Source: SIG575 sp045542485 (lineage in GTDB: Bacteria; Bacillota; Clostridia; Oscillospirales; Acutalibacteraceae). From it: DNA of 64,000 bases. Where the stretch lies: contig JAZQLC010000006.1 of assembly GCA_045542485.1 (NCBI GenBank), forward strand, positions 7,457 to 71,456. The letters run 5' to 3'. A program made the translations under genes and the position numbers. Positions 34,870 through 43,430 of this stretch are shown piece by piece; position 1 is the first letter of the stretch; each line of letters starts with the position of its first letter. A model generated the notes under the pieces. It worked only from the letters and a program-made list of their open reading frames with translations, did not search any database and was not told where the DNA came from.

Positions 34870-35459
34870 AATTCTTCCTCGATTTCTTTTACAATTATTT
34901 TATATTCTTCCCTTGTCATAAAAACATTAAGCATCTGAACAAGGGCATTTGTGGAAAGTTTTGACGGAAGAGAAGACCTTTGAAGAAGTCTTTTCCTTTT
35001 TTCAGTACAGTTTTCTTTACCGAAAAATCCATCCTCATATAAGTCAAGCTTTGTTATCGGCTCAGAAACCTTCTCTTCATATCCCGACACGACACCTGCT
35101 CTTCTGAACGCCTCCACAATTACTTCATCAGGTACACCTTCTACGCCCAGAAGACCCTCCGCCGAGGTTTGTGTTTTTCTTTTTTCCTTGCCGAAAAGTT
35201 CAGGTATGTAAACGTGCTTGATGTGTTCTTTATTAATACTTCCTGTGAGAAAGGAACGAATCATAAGTCCTGCCGAATCACTGTCGGTAAGAATGAGTAT
35301 TCCCCTTTTCGCTGCAAGACTTCTGATGAAATTCTGTTTTTCCTTGTCCTTGAAAATGCCAAAACCGTCAGTTGTTATTATGGGTGCATCAATAATTGAT
35401 GAAAGCTTGATTTTATCGTACTTCCCTTCGACTATCACTGCTTCTTTGATTTTAATCAT
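34866..35459 (-). CDS. rnmV: RNase M5-like Toprim protein
   Basis: 197 residues. An N-terminal Toprim domain with AVIVEGKYDKIKL (catalytic Glu) and LILTDSDSAGLMIR (DxD), followed by a C-terminal DUF4093-type extension (from about residue 120). RNase M5 matures 5S rRNA. The usual partner gene ksgA is not adjacent, so the assignment rests on the domain plan. Its start overlaps the holA stop by one base. Confidence 0.83.
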   Translation of the reverse strand: MIKIKEAVIVEGKYDKIKLSSIIDAPIITTDGFGIFKDKEKQNFIRSLAAKRGILILTDSDSAGLMIRSFLTGSINKEHIKHVYIPELFGKEKRKTQTSAEGLLGVEGVPDEVIVEAFRRAGVVSGYEEKVSEPITKLDLYEDGFFGKENCTEKRKRLLQRSSLPSKLSTNALVQMLNVFMTREEYKIIVKEIEEEL

Positions 35460-36514
35460 TATACTGTTACCCTTTCTCCGTTAGCAGCAAGAATGAGCTT
35501 CACAATTGTTTCCTCAAGAATGAGAGTTTTGTTGACAGAAGAGCTTTTCAGTTTCACATCGGCAGCTGCAAGAATTTCAAGGCATACCCTGATAGCTGAA
35601 ATATCAATCTTTGACGCATCTCTTGCAGCGTTTGTGAGTCTGAATGCTCTGTTCTGATAGTTGTAATATTTTGCAGCACCGTCTGCCCTGTCACCTGATG
35701 AGAGAAAAACTTTTGCTCTGTAAATATCTACATATGCATTGATAAGCTGACTGTTGATATTTATAGGCTCTTCTTTCTGAGAAATAAGTGTTTTGAGAAT
35801 TTCAAAGGCCTTTTCGTTTCTTCCCTGAAGAATATCAGTGGCAAGGTCAAAAACCCTTGCAGTAACCGACCTTACGGCAAGAGACTCAATATGCTCTCTT
35901 TTAATCTCGCTTTTGTCCACATAGAAACAAAGCTTCTCAAGCTCGTTGAGCAGATTGTTCATATCGTCACCGACAAGGTTTATAAGGTATTCTGCATTCT
36001 GCTGAGAAACAGTACATCCTCTCTTGTTTGCGCCTGAAACAAGAAGTTTCACAAGCTGTGAGCGTGTTTTTTTATCAAGAGAAACGACACTGCCGTACTT
36101 GTTCATCATTGTTATGATTTTTTTCCACTTGTCGTTTTTCTTCACATCAACTTCAACATTCTGCATCCAGAAGAGAATGACAGTTGTTTCGGGAATGTCG
36201 CAGATAATTTCTTCAATCTGTTTTTTCTCCGCCTCACCGGCTTTGTCAAACTTAAAATCCTTAACCACAATCAATGTACGCTCATCCATCATCGGAAGCG
36301 CCTCTGTACAAGCAGCAATATCATCAAATGACACACTGTCACCGTCAAAGGTGTGAAGATTGAACATAGCAAAGTCCTTTTTCACTGCCTTTGCGATAAT
36401 CTGACCTGCATAAAAATCTTTGAGGTAAGGCTCATTACCGTAAATGAAATAGAGATTGGAAAATTCTCTGTTCTTTATATGAAGTTTTAAATCGTTTTCA
36501 AAAATTTCAGCCAT
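35459..36514 (-). CDS. holA: DNA polymerase III subunit delta
   Basis: 351 residues. It is the wrench subunit of the clamp loader that opens the beta clamp. Signatures include LYFIYGNEPYLKDFYAGQII near the N-terminus, LPMMDERTLIVVKDF, and a C-terminal domain with a LVGDDMNNLLNELEKL stretch. It lies ten bases downstream of comEC, a neighbour pairing conserved in Firmicutes. Confidence 0.93.
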   Translation of the reverse strand: MAEIFENDLKLHIKNREFSNLYFIYGNEPYLKDFYAGQIIAKAVKKDFAMFNLHTFDGDSVSFDDIAACTEALPMMDERTLIVVKDFKFDKAGEAEKKQIEEIICDIPETTVILFWMQNVEVDVKKNDKWKKIITMMNKYGSVVSLDKKTRSQLVKLLVSGANKRGCTVSQQNAEYLINLVGDDMNNLLNELEKLCFYVDKSEIKREHIESLAVRSVTARVFDLATDILQGRNEKAFEILKTLISQKEEPININSQLINAYVDIYRAKVFLSSGDRADGAAKYYNYQNRAFRLTNAARDASKIDISAIRVCLEILAAADVKLKSSSVNKTLILEETIVKLILAANGERVTV

Positions 36515-36524
36515 TTCAAATCTC

Positions 36525-38684
36525 CTAAATCAGAATGGTTTTTGTAAAATTGCCGTCATTCATTGTAACGAACACATCTTCAGCTGAAGACGGCACCGAG
36601 ACAGCATAATCAGCAGAAACAATGAACTTATCTACATACGATGCATCAGGCAGATAAGTGTCTCCGTACATTGTAACATAAATATCAGGGTTAATACAAC
36701 CTTGAGGCAAATTTTCTTCACTTAATTTTCCGTAAAAATTTATGAGGATTCTTTTTTCTCCTATTATGACAAGTGCTGAAGAAGAATTTTCGTTCCCATA
36801 AAACCGAACAGTCATTCTGCCGTTAAAGTACTCTGCTTCAACATAGTCTGCAGAAACGCAATCACTCGTTACAGATGTAAAGGAATAGCTGCGTGAGGTT
36901 ATGATTTTCTTTACGGGGAAGGATTTATCAATATCCCTTACAAGATTCATCTGCGACATATTTCCGTTTGTCGGCAGATACGCAGCCTTTATCTCTTTTA
37001 TTCTCGACCTTTCAAGATTCTCTGTGATATTGTAATATGCAGAATAAGTTCCGCCGCAACCGAACATAACACACTCATCTTCATTTTTGAAAGTAACGCA
37101 CAGACCGTAGCCCACATCGATAACACTGAATTCAATAAAAGAGTATTTATAAATTGCAGGAATCATATATGAAATAAAAGTCACCGGAATCATCAGCAAA
37201 GAAAAAAGTCTTATCTTCTTCACGCGGGGAGAGAATATAAGCAATATAATCAAAAGAGCAGTAAGAGAAATCAGAACAAAATTTTCATAGTCTGAAACAT
37301 TAATATACAAATCTTTGAACTGCGCAAACTCCGACACCATATGTAAAATAAATTTCGACGAATATGCTGACAAAGACATAACAAATCTGCCAATAACACT
37401 GTCTGAAATGAAAGCAAGAGCCGTTGTTCCGATTCCGCCGGTCACCATAGTAAAAGATGAAACCAGTGACAACGGGAAATTCACCACTACGCTGAGAAAT
37501 GAAAATTTCAGATTATAAAGCACCGAAACCGGATAAATGAAAATCTGTACAGAAAGTGAAACAAGAACAGTGGATAGAACAAATTCAGCCACTTTACGGA
37601 CAAATGTATGTTTGAGTCTTGAAAAATCGAATTTTTTATACACGAATTCGTGCATAAGCAGTATTCCTAAAACCGATGCGTAAGAGTAAACTGTACCTAC
37701 ACTGTACAGGCTGAATGGGTCACAAGATGTCAATACAACGGCAGAAATACCGAGAGTATTGAGAAAATCAGGTTTTTCATCAAAAATCAGAGCAATATAA
37801 TTAAGAATCATCATTGTTCCTGCTCGTATTACAGACGGCGTAAAGCCTGTAAAAGCCATATAAAGCAAAAGGAAAACAACTGAGCAGACAGACGAAATTT
37901 TTCTCTTAAAAAATACTGAAAGACATTTATATATGAATCCCGACCACATAGCAACATGAAGACCTGACACAACTAGGATATGAGATGTACCCGTAATTCT
38001 GAAGTTTTCAATGAGTTCACCACTCATCATTTCAGTTTCACCCAGAAAGACACCTGCAATAAATCCGCCTATGTCATTCGGAAAAAGAGAATAAATTGTA
38101 TCACACAATCTGTATCTGATATTCATCAGATGATACCTTAAATTTGTTGCACCTTCGCCGAGATATGTAAAGCTGCCGCCTTTACACCCACCAGTAAGGC
38201 AAATCTTTTCAGCTTTAAGAGATGAGCCTGACGCATCCAGATCGGACACCTTATACAAATTTGCACGGAATCTGATTTTACTGTTAAACTCGATATTTTC
38301 AGGCAGATTAACACAAGTAACTCTGATTTTCATACTGACTTTTTCAGAGTTTACGGAGTCGGTTTTTATAACCATATAATGTTTATCGTTATAAATATAC
38401 GGTCTTTCATACACGACTCCCTCAACCGTCATATTTTCACCTGAAAAATATGCTTCTTTTGTATGAAAATCAATATCTGCAGCAGAGAATATCAGACTCG
38501 CACATAAAACAGATGATGCAATAATAGCGAAAAACTTCAATTTCTTCTGTTTTAAATAAATCAAAAAGACCACTGTAAGAAATATCGGAAAAACATATAG
38601 TGCCTTCTCTATCCCCACTCTTGTCAGAATGAGAATTGTCAGGAAAAACACTGCACCGATAAAACCAAGTGGTCTTTTATCCAT
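36525..38684 (-). CDS. comEC: ComEC/Rec2-type DNA uptake channel, C-terminal domain degenerate
   Basis: 719 residues. N-terminal helices and an OB-like DUF4131 domain come first. The Competence domain (about residues 220-490) follows, with FRITGTSHILVVSGLHVAM and the FTPSVIRAGTMM motif. A C-terminal metallo-beta-lactamase-like domain begins at about 535. That last domain lacks its hallmarks: DVGYGLCVTF stands where DVGQGD is expected, and no HxDxDH is present (PTNGNMSQMN occupies the region). The membrane channel for transforming DNA therefore looks intact, while the putative extracellular nuclease does not. Upstream competence genes comEA are not in the window. Confidence 0.9.
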   Translation of the reverse strand: MDKRPLGFIGAVFFLTILILTRVGIEKALYVFPIFLTVVFLIYLKQKKLKFFAIIASSVLCASLIFSAADIDFHTKEAYFSGENMTVEGVVYERPYIYNDKHYMVIKTDSVNSEKVSMKIRVTCVNLPENIEFNSKIRFRANLYKVSDLDASGSSLKAEKICLTGGCKGGSFTYLGEGATNLRYHLMNIRYRLCDTIYSLFPNDIGGFIAGVFLGETEMMSGELIENFRITGTSHILVVSGLHVAMWSGFIYKCLSVFFKRKISSVCSVVFLLLYMAFTGFTPSVIRAGTMMILNYIALIFDEKPDFLNTLGISAVVLTSCDPFSLYSVGTVYSYASVLGILLMHEFVYKKFDFSRLKHTFVRKVAEFVLSTVLVSLSVQIFIYPVSVLYNLKFSFLSVVVNFPLSLVSSFTMVTGGIGTTALAFISDSVIGRFVMSLSAYSSKFILHMVSEFAQFKDLYINVSDYENFVLISLTALLIILLIFSPRVKKIRLFSLLMIPVTFISYMIPAIYKYSFIEFSVIDVGYGLCVTFKNEDECVMFGCGGTYSAYYNITENLERSRIKEIKAAYLPTNGNMSQMNLVRDIDKSFPVKKIITSRSYSFTSVTSDCVSADYVEAEYFNGRMTVRFYGNENSSSALVIIGEKRILINFYGKLSEENLPQGCINPDIYVTMYGDTYLPDASYVDKFIVSADYAVSVPSSAEDVFVTMNDGNFTKTILI

Positions 38685-38725
38685 TTTATTTCACTCCAAT
38701 TTTGTTGACAAGTAAATCACTTTAC

Positions 38726-39067
38726 TCAGCCAGCAGGCCATGTAAAGTTTCTGCCACCCATAAGATGGAAATGAAGATGCTTTACAGTCTGTCCGCCGGC
38801 TTCGCCGATGTTGGTGACAATTCTGTATCCCTCTTCTGAAATGTTATATTCCTTAGCAAGAAGAGCAGCAACCTCAAAAATGTGAGCAACAACAGCGCTG
38901 TTATCTGCAGTAATTTCATCTGCAGATTTTATGTGCTCTTTAGGAATAATGAGGATATGAACAGGAGCCTGAGGGTCGATATCGTGAAAAGCGTATACGA
39001 GCTCGTCCTCATAAGCCTTCTTTGACGGAATTTCACCTGCTGCTATTTTACAAAATAAGCAATCCAT
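38726..39067 (-). CDS. HIT family hydrolase (HinT-like)
   Basis: 113 residues. CLFCKIAAGEIPSKKAYED at the N-terminus, HILIIPKEHI, and the catalytic histidine triad as KHLHFHLMGG. Members hydrolyse adenosine phosphoramidates and related adenylates. The neighbouring alaS gene, 12 bases upstream, makes aminoacyl-adenylates, a known kind of substrate for HinT proteins (inference). Confidence 0.95.
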   Translation of the reverse strand: MDCLFCKIAAGEIPSKKAYEDELVYAFHDIDPQAPVHILIIPKEHIKSADEITADNSAVVAHIFEVAALLAKEYNISEEGYRIVTNIGEAGGQTVKHLHFHLMGGRNFTWPAG

Positions 39068-39078
39068 AATAATTCTCC

Positions 39079-41718
39079 TTATTTAGCCATTGAAGAAACG
39101 ATTGCTTCAACACCTGCAATTGCCTCTTCTGCTTTTGAAATATCTTTACCGCCTGCCATAGCAAAATCAGGACGGCCACCGCCTGAGCCACCTGCAAGTT
39201 TTGCAACTTCACGGACGATTGAACCTGCGTTCATACCCTTAGCAATTGCACCCCTTGCACAGCCACAAGCAAAGTTGATATTACCTTTTTCTTTATTCTT
39301 ATTACCAATTACGATAACTGCATCGTCGCTTGTATCGCGAAGAGCTTCGCACATTGAACGAAGGTCATCTGCTGACATATCTTCAACAACTGTTGCAATA
39401 AGGCTGATACCGGCAACATCTTTTGCTGATGATGAAAGGCTGTTTGCCTTGATTGATGAAAGTTCAGAAGAAAGTCTTGAGATTTCTCTGTCCTTATCTT
39501 TGATTTCAGCCATAACACTCTCTGCGCGTTTGTCAAGGTCATTAACATTTGCAAGTTTCAGTGTTTCTGCTGTGTTTGCAATAAGAGCAAGTTTCTTTGT
39601 GATGAACTCAAGAACACCGCTACCTGTTACTGCCTCAATACGTCTTACACCTGCTGCTACTGAAGATTCGCTGACGATTTTGAAGAGACCGAGATTGCCT
39701 GTTGATGAAACGTGAGTACCGCCACAAAGTTCGGTTGAATATTCACCTGCTCTGACAACTCTTACTACATCACCATATTTTTCTCCGAAGAGTGCCATAG
39801 CACCGATTTTCTTTGCTTCTTCGATGGGCATTTCTGTCATTGTAACTTCTGCTGCAGAAAGAATTTCTTCATTAACAAGCTTTTCTACAACTGCAATTTC
39901 TTCTGCTGTAAGTGCTGAGAAATGTGTAAAGTCAAAACGGACATTGTCCTTATTTACAAGCTGACCTGCCTGTTCAACGTGAGTGCCGAGAACCTTTCTG
40001 AGAGCAGCCTGAAGAAGATGAGCTGCTGTATGGTTACGCATAATTGAAAGTCTGTCATCCTTATTGATTACTGCTTTGACAGAATCACCCACATTGATGC
40101 CGTCACCTTCGACAATCACACCGTAGTGAAGGAATACACCGTCGTGTGTTTTCTTTGTATCAACAACTTCGAAGACTGTTTCACCCACACGGATAACACC
40201 CTTGTCGCCAACCTGTCCACCGCTTTCAGCATAGAAAGAAGTTTTGTCGAGAACAAGAACTGCGTCTTCACCGTTTTCAATGAATTCTTTTCTTTCGCCA
40301 CCTGCAATAAGTGCAATAACCTGTGCATCATTTTCGAATTCTGTGTAACCGAGGAATTCAGTTACAGCAATACCTTTTGTTACAACACCGCTGTCCTTCC
40401 AAGCCTCTGCACCTGCATCCTTACGGGCATCACGAGAGCGGTTTCTCTGCTCAAGAACAAGCTCCTTGAACTTTTCTTCATCAACGCTCATACCTTTTTC
40501 TTCAAGGATTTCCTTAGTAAGGTCGATGGGGAAACCGTAAGTATCTGAAAGTTTGAATGCATCTTCACCTGAAAGAACGCCATTCTCAGCATTTTCAATC
40601 ATTGAAGTAAGAAGCTGCATACCTGAGTCGATTGTCTTGTTGAAGTTTTCTTCTTCAATCTTGATGATTTTCACAATAAAATCACGCTTCTCAACAAGGT
40701 TAGGATAAGCAGATTCATTTTCCTTGATAACTGTATCGCAAACTTCATAAAGGAAGGGTCTGTCAATACCGATGAGCTTTCCGTGTCTTGCAGCACGTCT
40801 GAGAAGACGGCGAAGAACGTAGCCTTTGCCTTCATTTGAGGGCATAACACCGTCACCGATCATAAATGTTGTTGAACGGATGTGGTCAGTGATAACGCGA
40901 AGAGAAATGTCTGTCTTTTCGTCATCGTGGTATTTAATCTTTGAAACTTCCATAATGTGCTTCATAATGTTCTGCACTGTGTCAACTTCAAAGAGGTTAT
41001 CAACATCCTGCATAACACAAGCAAGTCTTTCAAGACCCATACCTGTATCGATGTTGCATCTGTCAAGCTTTGTATAGTTGCCTTCGCCATCATTTGAGAA
41101 CTGTGTGAAAACAAGGTTCCATACTTCGATGAATCTGTCACACTCACAGCCTACACCGCAATCAGGTGAGCCGCAACCGTATTTTTCTCCTCTGTCGAAA
41201 TAAATTTCTGAACAAGGACCGCAGGGACCTGCGCCGTGCTCCCAGAAGTTATCAGCCTTACCGAGTCTCTTGATGTGAGAGGGATCAACACCGACTTTCT
41301 TTGTCCAGATGTCGAAAGCCTCGTCATCTTCCTCATAGATACTGCAGTAAAGAAGCTCTGCGGGGATTTCGAGAACCTCTGTAAAGAATTCCCAAGCCCA
41401 GGCTGTTGCCTCATTCTTGAAGTAGTCGCCGAATGAGAAGTTACCGAGCATTTCAAAATATGTGCCGTGACGGGCAGTTTTACCAACGCGCTCAATGTCA
41501 GGTGTTCTGATACATTTCTGACAAGTTGTAACACGGTTTCTGGGAGGAGTAACCTCTCCGGTGAAATACTTTTTCATAGGTGCCATACCTGAGTTGATAA
41601 GAAGAAGACTCTTATCTCCCTGAGGAACAAGCGAGAATGAGGGAAGACGAAGATGTCCCTTACTCTCAAAGAACTCAAGGTATTTTTCACGAAGTTCGTT
41701 AAGACCTGTCCATTTCAT
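39079..41718 (-). CDS. alaS: Alanine-tRNA ligase
   Basis: 879 residues, full length. Class II core at the N-terminus (KWTGLNELREKYLEFFESKG; GMAPMKKYFTGE), tRNA recognition domain, an editing domain with HTAAHLLQAALRKVLGTHVEQ zinc-binding histidines and the ELCGGTHV Cys/His, then a C-terminal DHHA1 domain ending GGSGGGRPDFAMAGG. Charges tRNA-Ala. The preceding leader is a T-box riboswitch responding to uncharged tRNA-Ala, with a strong promoter at 42001-42029. The downstream HIT gene is co-transcribed. Confidence 0.98.
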   Translation of the reverse strand: MKWTGLNELREKYLEFFESKGHLRLPSFSLVPQGDKSLLLINSGMAPMKKYFTGEVTPPRNRVTTCQKCIRTPDIERVGKTARHGTYFEMLGNFSFGDYFKNEATAWAWEFFTEVLEIPAELLYCSIYEEDDEAFDIWTKKVGVDPSHIKRLGKADNFWEHGAGPCGPCSEIYFDRGEKYGCGSPDCGVGCECDRFIEVWNLVFTQFSNDGEGNYTKLDRCNIDTGMGLERLACVMQDVDNLFEVDTVQNIMKHIMEVSKIKYHDDEKTDISLRVITDHIRSTTFMIGDGVMPSNEGKGYVLRRLLRRAARHGKLIGIDRPFLYEVCDTVIKENESAYPNLVEKRDFIVKIIKIEEENFNKTIDSGMQLLTSMIENAENGVLSGEDAFKLSDTYGFPIDLTKEILEEKGMSVDEEKFKELVLEQRNRSRDARKDAGAEAWKDSGVVTKGIAVTEFLGYTEFENDAQVIALIAGGERKEFIENGEDAVLVLDKTSFYAESGGQVGDKGVIRVGETVFEVVDTKKTHDGVFLHYGVIVEGDGINVGDSVKAVINKDDRLSIMRNHTAAHLLQAALRKVLGTHVEQAGQLVNKDNVRFDFTHFSALTAEEIAVVEKLVNEEILSAAEVTMTEMPIEEAKKIGAMALFGEKYGDVVRVVRAGEYSTELCGGTHVSSTGNLGLFKIVSESSVAAGVRRIEAVTGSGVLEFITKKLALIANTAETLKLANVNDLDKRAESVMAEIKDKDREISRLSSELSSIKANSLSSSAKDVAGISLIATVVEDMSADDLRSMCEALRDTSDDAVIVIGNKNKEKGNINFACGCARGAIAKGMNAGSIVREVAKLAGGSGGGRPDFAMAGGKDISKAEEAIAGVEAIVSSMAK

Positions 41719-41765
41719 AATTGATTTCTCCTTGTATATTGAAATATTTGTTTACAAAAAAATAT

Positions 41766-41994
41766 AATGCCCCCTGCAAACAAATCGGGACAAAGCAAAA
41801 GCTCTGCGGTACCACCCGAATTGTGCAAAAAGCACCACCTTAATTTATCCTTAACGCAGAAATACGGCACTGCTCATCGCAGGCAGTTCAGAGTCGGCGT
41901 GTTTAAAACCTCTTTGCAGGAAGCTTTCAGCCACGGCTTCCCTCTCTGTGGCATTCAGTAGAAAACTGAACTCTTCATAACTTTTAAAATATTA
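41766..41994 (-). ncRNA. T-box riboswitch (tRNA-Ala) upstream of alaS
   Basis: The minus-strand leader carries the T-box core GGGTGGTACCGC (complement of 41806-41817), whose UGGU would pair with the ACCA end of tRNA-Ala. The alternative terminator is a CGGG/CCCG-closed hairpin with an inner GCAGAGC/GCTTTGT stem (41785-41819). Stem I bases AGTTCAG and CTGAACT pair. A GCC alanine codon just inside that stem (complement of 41896-41898) is the likely specifier; another GCC at 41882-41884 is possible. Uncharged tRNA-Ala would stabilise the antiterminator and permit alaS expression. Confidence 0.88.
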
Positions 41995-42000
41995 CAATAA

Positions 42001-42029
42001 ATTATATAACATTATTCAGGTTAAGTCAA
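42001..42029 (-). promoter_or_regulatory. Promoter for the T-box/alaS transcript
   Basis: Minus strand TTGACT (42024-42029), 17-base spacer, TATAAT (42001-42006). It is one mismatch from consensus and positioned a few bases before the T-box leader. Confidence 0.85.
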
Positions 42030-42069
42030 GTTTTGAAATAAAAATTTATACTTTTTAATTTTACAGTCA

Positions 42070-42098
42070 TTGTATGTAAGTTTTCAAACTGATATAAT
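42070..42098 (+). promoter_or_regulatory. Promoter for the secreted lipase
   Basis: TTGTAT (42070-42075), 17-base spacer, TATAAT (42093-42098). It coincides with the first codons of the longest lipase reading frame, which shows that the true start must be downstream at 42142 or 42151. Confidence 0.7.
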
Positions 42099-42141
42099 AA
42101 AAGTAATCAGAACACACGACTTAAAAACATATAGAAAGCTG

Positions 42142-43392
42142 ATGAAAAAAATGAAAATTGCTAAAAGACTTACAGCCTTAATATTGTGCATCATAATGGC
42201 TTTTTCTGTCACTCTGATATGCAGTGCAGAAACCCCTGCTGAATATGAAAATAAATATCCGTTTATTTTCATCCACGGTATGTTCGGTTGGGGCAGAGAC
42301 GAGGGAATAAACAAAATTATCCCCTACTGGGGCGGTACTACGGGAAGCCTTATGAAACATCTCAGAAGCAACAACATCGAAGCCTATGACGTGTCAGTAG
42401 GTCCCCTTTCAAGTGCGTGGGATAATGCTTGTGAAGTTTACGCACAGCTTACCGGCACAACCATTGACTACGGCGAGGCACACTCAAAAGCTCACGGTCA
42501 CGACAGATACGGCAGAACATACGATGAATCGCTGGTTCCTGATTGGAGTGAAAACAAAAAAATTCACCTTATCGGCCACAGCCACGGCGGACAAGTCGCA
42601 AGACTTCTTGCTCATCTGCTGACTTACGGCGATAAAGATGAAATAAACGCAACTGATAAAAACTCAATTTCCGGTCTTTTCACAGGCGGCCAAGAACACC
42701 TGGTTGAAAGTGTGACAACTATATGCACTCCGAACAACGGCACTACTTCTTATAATTTCTGTGAAACATTTTATCTGAAGCCGATTATGGAGCTTGTGGC
42801 CACATATTATGCAGGTATTGTTGGCAGAAGCTTTCTCAACGGAACATTGGTTGACTTTCATCTTGAGCATTTCGGACTGACAAATATTCCCGGTGAAACC
42901 GTCCCCGAGGAGGAGCTTCAGGTTGCCGTTGACAGATTCGGCAACACAAAGGATGCTGTTGTTTATGACCTTTCTCTTGAAGGGGCAAAGAATCTGAACG
43001 ATAAAATTAAAATAAGTGAAAACATCAGCTATTTTTGCTACACCTACGATGCCTCAGGTAAATACAGCAAACTTCCGATAAATACCGATTTCTTATTCCT
43101 CGCGCTTACAGGAACACTTCTTATATTGTACGGTGCTCCCGAAGATACATTCGGAATTATATTTAACGATGAATGGCTTTCAAATGACGGCCTTGTAAAT
43201 ACGGCATCAGCCAAAAATCCGCTTGATGAACCAGCAAGAGACTTTGACGGAAAAATAGTCACAGGTGTTTGGAATGTTATGCCTACGCGTGTAGGTGACC
43301 ACGGCACACCAATCGGGCTTTTTTCAAAGAAAGCAGAAGTCCACGCATTTTATAAGGAACTGACAGAAATGCTCATTTCTCTGGAAAAATAA
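42142..43392 (+). CDS. Secreted lipase (family I.5-like)
   Basis: About 416 residues. The signal peptide is visible as KRLTALILCIIMAFSVTLIC followed by SAE. The mature enzyme opens with KYPFIFIHGMFGWGRDEG, the oxyanion HG motif of staphylococcal/Geobacillus-type lipases. The nucleophile elbow is HLIGHSHGGQVARLLAHLL, followed by TTICTPNNGTTS. Late NDEWLSNDGLVNTASAK and GVWNVMPTRVGDHGTPIG supply the acid and histidine. It would hydrolyse acylglycerols outside the cell. The start at 42142 is chosen because the promoter covers the upstream portion of the frame; the ribosome binding site (AGAAAG) is weak, and ATG 42151 is an alternative. Confidence 0.82.
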   Translation: MKKMKIAKRLTALILCIIMAFSVTLICSAETPAEYENKYPFIFIHGMFGWGRDEGINKIIPYWGGTTGSLMKHLRSNNIEAYDVSVGPLSSAWDNACEVYAQLTGTTIDYGEAHSKAHGHDRYGRTYDESLVPDWSENKKIHLIGHSHGGQVARLLAHLLTYGDKDEINATDKNSISGLFTGGQEHLVESVTTICTPNNGTTSYNFCETFYLKPIMELVATYYAGIVGRSFLNGTLVDFHLEHFGLTNIPGETVPEEELQVAVDRFGNTKDAVVYDLSLEGAKNLNDKIKISENISYFCYTYDASGKYSKLPINTDFLFLALTGTLLILYGAPEDTFGIIFNDEWLSNDGLVNTASAKNPLDEPARDFDGKIVTGVWNVMPTRVGDHGTPIGLFSKKAEVHAFYKELTEMLISLEK

Positions 43393-43398
43393 GTATAT

Positions 43399-43430
43399 CC
43401 CTCAACTTTTTAAGGTTGAGGGACTTTTTT
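43399..43430 (+). terminator. Terminator after the lipase
   Basis: Stem CCCTCAAC/GTTGAGGG (43399-43406 with 43415-43422) followed by a run of T. It ends just where the convergent helicase gene stops. Confidence 0.88.

Noticed and set aside
42070..42141. N-terminal extension of the lipase from a TTG at 42070
   Set aside because: These bases contain the promoter (TTGTAT-17-TATAAT), and the extension would put 24 residues before a normal signal peptide.
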